Position numbers and translations under genes: made by a program. A stretch of DNA of 64,000 nt, taken from Micropterix aruncella (lineage: Eukaryota > Arthropoda > Insecta > Lepidoptera > Micropterigidae). Where the stretch lies: NCBI GenBank assembly GCA_944548615.1, contig OX155957.1:9895597-9959596 (forward strand), in the 5' to 3' direction. The notes below the pieces were generated by a model. That model was not told where the DNA came from. It was given only the letters and a program-made list of their open reading frames with translations, and did no database searches. Of this stretch, positions 61,915-64,000 are shown piece by piece (position 1 is the stretch's first letter; each line of letters begins with the position of its first letter).

Positions 61915-62786
61915 TGGGCGCCGGAAAGACTATAAGCTAGCTTGAGCAAAAAGACAATCAAATACACGGGTCGTGAGAAAGGTAAATTAAAATCAATCAG
62001 TTTTTCTTTCTGGTATTTATTAAAAAAAAACATTATTTATACGAGGCCTAGTGCACATACTAGAAGACCTAACGTTTACATAACCGTTTCACCACACAAT
62101 AAAAATTACAATTAAATTACAAATTACAAATGACAAAAAAACGGCAACTTCCGGAATGGTTGGCAGCAATACGAAAAAATATACAACAAATACGGGTTCT
62201 ACTTCCGACAGCGTAATACCGGACTTCGTCGCGGAAATTCAGTTTCCTCGGGCCAAAACCTACGGCGAAAAAGCCGGGCCTGGGAGTCAAATGGCTGGTC
62301 GAAGGCAGAGCTCAAAGATCATAGAGCTGTTCTCCAGCCCAAGATAAATGCCCTGCGAAATCACCCAAAATTACATGAGTGACCGCTCGAAATTTCGCAC
62401 TACTCAAAAATATGGAAAAAACGGATAAACAACTCACAGATATTCCTGGACTTTTTCACGAACAACTGGAGAACTGGCACTAACTCCGCAGTTAAATTTT
62501 TAACAAGGTTTAACACCGATTTTATGCCGAAACTGATTTTTATATTTAAAATGCCGCAGCCCACACGTACAATTCGATGAAGCGCCTTTTTTTCTCTCCC
62601 GAAAAGTACCCCCAGCTGTCTGTCAACAATTAAATCGAATATTTCACCCACTATGGACATCTAGCGGAATTAATAGGCATTTGTTTCAGCCAAGAAACAA
62701 ACCTTGATAAACATTTTATAAAACAAAAAAGGTGCCATAGAAAGGAAATTTAAAACAAAGATATAAATTTAACGAAATTCGTTATA
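61915..62786 (-). mobile_element. Possible LTR of the gypsy element at the right edge
   Basis: On the minus strand a polypurine run (AGAAGGGGGGC) at 62787-62797 is followed by TATAACGAATTTCGTTAAAT, a plausible LTR start (without the usual TG). The block ends near GTCTTTCC before GGCGCCCAATTC, which resembles the start of a tRNA-Lys type primer site. A 3' LTR should not be followed by a primer site, so either boundary may be wrong. Confidence 0.3.
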
Positions 62787-63324
62787 GCCCCCCTTCTAAA
62801 AGAGTGACCTGGTAAATAATATAAACAGGAAACGAATTGCATTGCCCTCAATGCATTAAAAACAAGAAAAAAGGCAAACGCAACAAAAATTTAAACAAAT
62901 AGCTCGGAAATATTCGAGAAGAACGATGTGAAATCACAGTTTAGTCGGGTTATGCAATGTCGAGTGATACAGAAACAGCAGAGCCAATACAGAAGTTTGA
63001 GCAGTTACAATGAGACAAAGCTCAATCTGGTAAGTAACCCAACGAAAATGATAAACTGCAAACTTTCCTATACACTATGCATGTTCGAAGAATAATGAGA
63101 ATTCCAGTTGCAGACTCATGCATCAACATTCACTTACATACATACAACAAACTTTCATCAAGTACTTACTACCAAAATGTGATATTATAAATCACGCTGC
63201 GGACCTTACACGCTACACTGCATTGAACATAATTTAAGAATGAACAACGCAATTACTGAAAACATATTCTGAAGACTAAATGAAACCATCGAACCCACGA
63301 AGATTAAAAGATAACAAGGCGGTT
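62787..63324 (-). mobile_element. 3' untranslated part of the gypsy-like element
   Basis: Non-coding AT-rich sequence between the integrase stop and the polypurine run. No env-like frame is seen. Confidence 0.4.
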
Positions 63325-64000
63325 TTAAGCATCAGACTGAGGTTTATAATCCAATTTCAAGTCTTTTGCATGCCATTTTCCTAGAAATTTTCCATTCATA
63401 TCGGCTAAATCATAAACCAAAGAAGAATATTTACGAATAATTTTACATTTAACGAATTTAGGAGCAAACTTGGCAGAAAAATATGTGCCAGCATTACTTT
63501 GTGAATACGATTTCTTCCATACAATATCCCCTACATTACAGTCTAAGTTTCTTCGTTTACGATCGTAATATTTTTTATTGGTCGCGTGAGAATCAATCAA
63601 CCGGGAACGAACTTTTTGGAAAATATTCTCAAGTTCCCCTAAGTCTTGCGCGAAATCCGACCTATTTCCAAAAATTACATCCTTTTGGAGAACAGGATCT
63701 TGCGAATAAAAAGTACCACACAATACTGGTTCTTGGCCATGGGCTAGAAAATGTGGACTAAATCCGGTAGACTCACAAACGGCAGAATTAATCCCAAATT
63801 GAATCTTAGGGAGGAGTAAATCCCAACCTCGATGGTCAGTATCAGTAAAAACTGCCAGCGCGGTTACGATAGTCCTATTCTGTCTTTCAGTAGTATTAAA
63901 CTGAGGAGTGTACAAAGGAGACAATTGAAAATTAGGAACGCTGTATTTAGACATCAAGTCACGAAAATCTTTGCTAGCGAACTGCTTTCCGTTATCAGCG
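63325..64000 (-). CDS. Gypsy-type integrase, C-terminal half (runs off window)
   Basis: A minus-strand frame open from the right edge to the stop at 63325. It includes DNGKQFASKDF (the second catalytic Asp), then PLYTPQFNTTERQNRTI with the catalytic Glu, WDLLLPKIQFGINSAVCEST with GFSPHFLAHGQEP, and a C-terminal domain GDIVWKKSYSQS with FAPKFVKCKIIRKYSSLVYD and GKWHAKDLKLDY. This is the C-terminal half of a Ty3/gypsy integrase. There are no stops in 225 codons. It is upstream of the possible LTR at 61.9-62.8 kb and so belongs to a separate element whose body lies right of the window. Confidence 0.85.
   Translation of the reverse strand, partial: ADNGKQFASKDFRDLMSKYSVPNFQLSPLYTPQFNTTERQNRTIVTALAVFTDTDHRGWDLLLPKIQFGINSAVCESTGFSPHFLAHGQEPVLCGTFYSQDPVLQKDVIFGNRSDFAQDLGELENIFQKVRSRLIDSHATNKKYYDRKRRNLDCNVGDIVWKKSYSQSNAGTYFSAKFAPKFVKCKIIRKYSSLVYDLADMNGKFLGKWHAKDLKLDYKPQSDA

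Overview
The window is AT-rich eukaryotic DNA and almost certainly comes from a lepidopteran insect (moth or butterfly). The evidence is three Helitrons ending in the GGTCAGCTAGT type tail, a dispersed repeat reading CGACTTGAAAAAAAAGGAGG, and the abundant element carrying GCGCGCCCTCTGGTGG, all of which I know as lepidopteran repeats. There are no bacterial operons, and I found no complete host gene. Nearly everything recognisable is a transposable element or its debris: mariner, Tc1, Helitron, Penelope, non-LTR and LTR elements, TTAA-flanked MITEs, a 619-bp satellite and very long (TA)n arrays.

Layout, left to right. 1-1740: the 5' end of a minus-strand gypsy-like LTR element (LTR, primer-binding site, leader with 82-bp tandem repeats, start of gag), running off the left edge. 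4.0-5.6 kb: a Penelope-type hairpin and a dead mariner transposase. 6.1-8.5 kb: a TTAA MITE, then a MITE (family M here, terminal motif ACACGACTGCC) whose central TA tract is split by 619-bp satellite units. 10-14 kb: a foldback element, two more M copies, a G-rich tract and a degenerate Tc1 transposase. 15-23 kb: a cluster of family W elements (GCTATTGCATAGC ends, internal hairpin), several lying between 32-bp terminal inverted repeats at 16884 and 21702. 25-29 kb: an assembly gap, more 619-bp satellite and TA arrays of about 380 and 610 bp.

30.1-32 kb: the GIY-YIG endonuclease end of a Penelope-like element and a derived hairpin. 33-48 kb: Helitrons, M copies, copies of an unclassified GC-richer repeat (family S) and of family R, and a CpG-rich stretch near 47 kb that is the best candidate for a host promoter. 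48.5-53.6 kb: a nested stack that can be resolved exactly. A 208-bp tandem repeat is split by a DD41D mariner, the mariner by a non-LTR retrotransposon 3' end, and that by a CsRn1-type LTR retrotransposon with a 4-bp target duplication. 54-58.4 kb: more hairpins, a short three-copy repeat and a second TTAA MITE. 59.9-61.9 kb: a CR1/jockey-type non-LTR element lacking its reverse transcriptase core. 63.3-64 kb: a gypsy-type integrase running off the right edge.

The open frames rarely cooperate as functioning genes. Stops, frameshifts, truncations and, in one case, loss of a catalytic residue show that most are dead copies. The most notable observations are structural: the MITE-TA-satellite composite, the recurring Penelope-derived hairpins, the W cluster inside a larger inverted-repeat element, and the nested stack with its empty-site relative preserved next door. 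All family names rest on motif recognition by eye. No database or alignment search was run.
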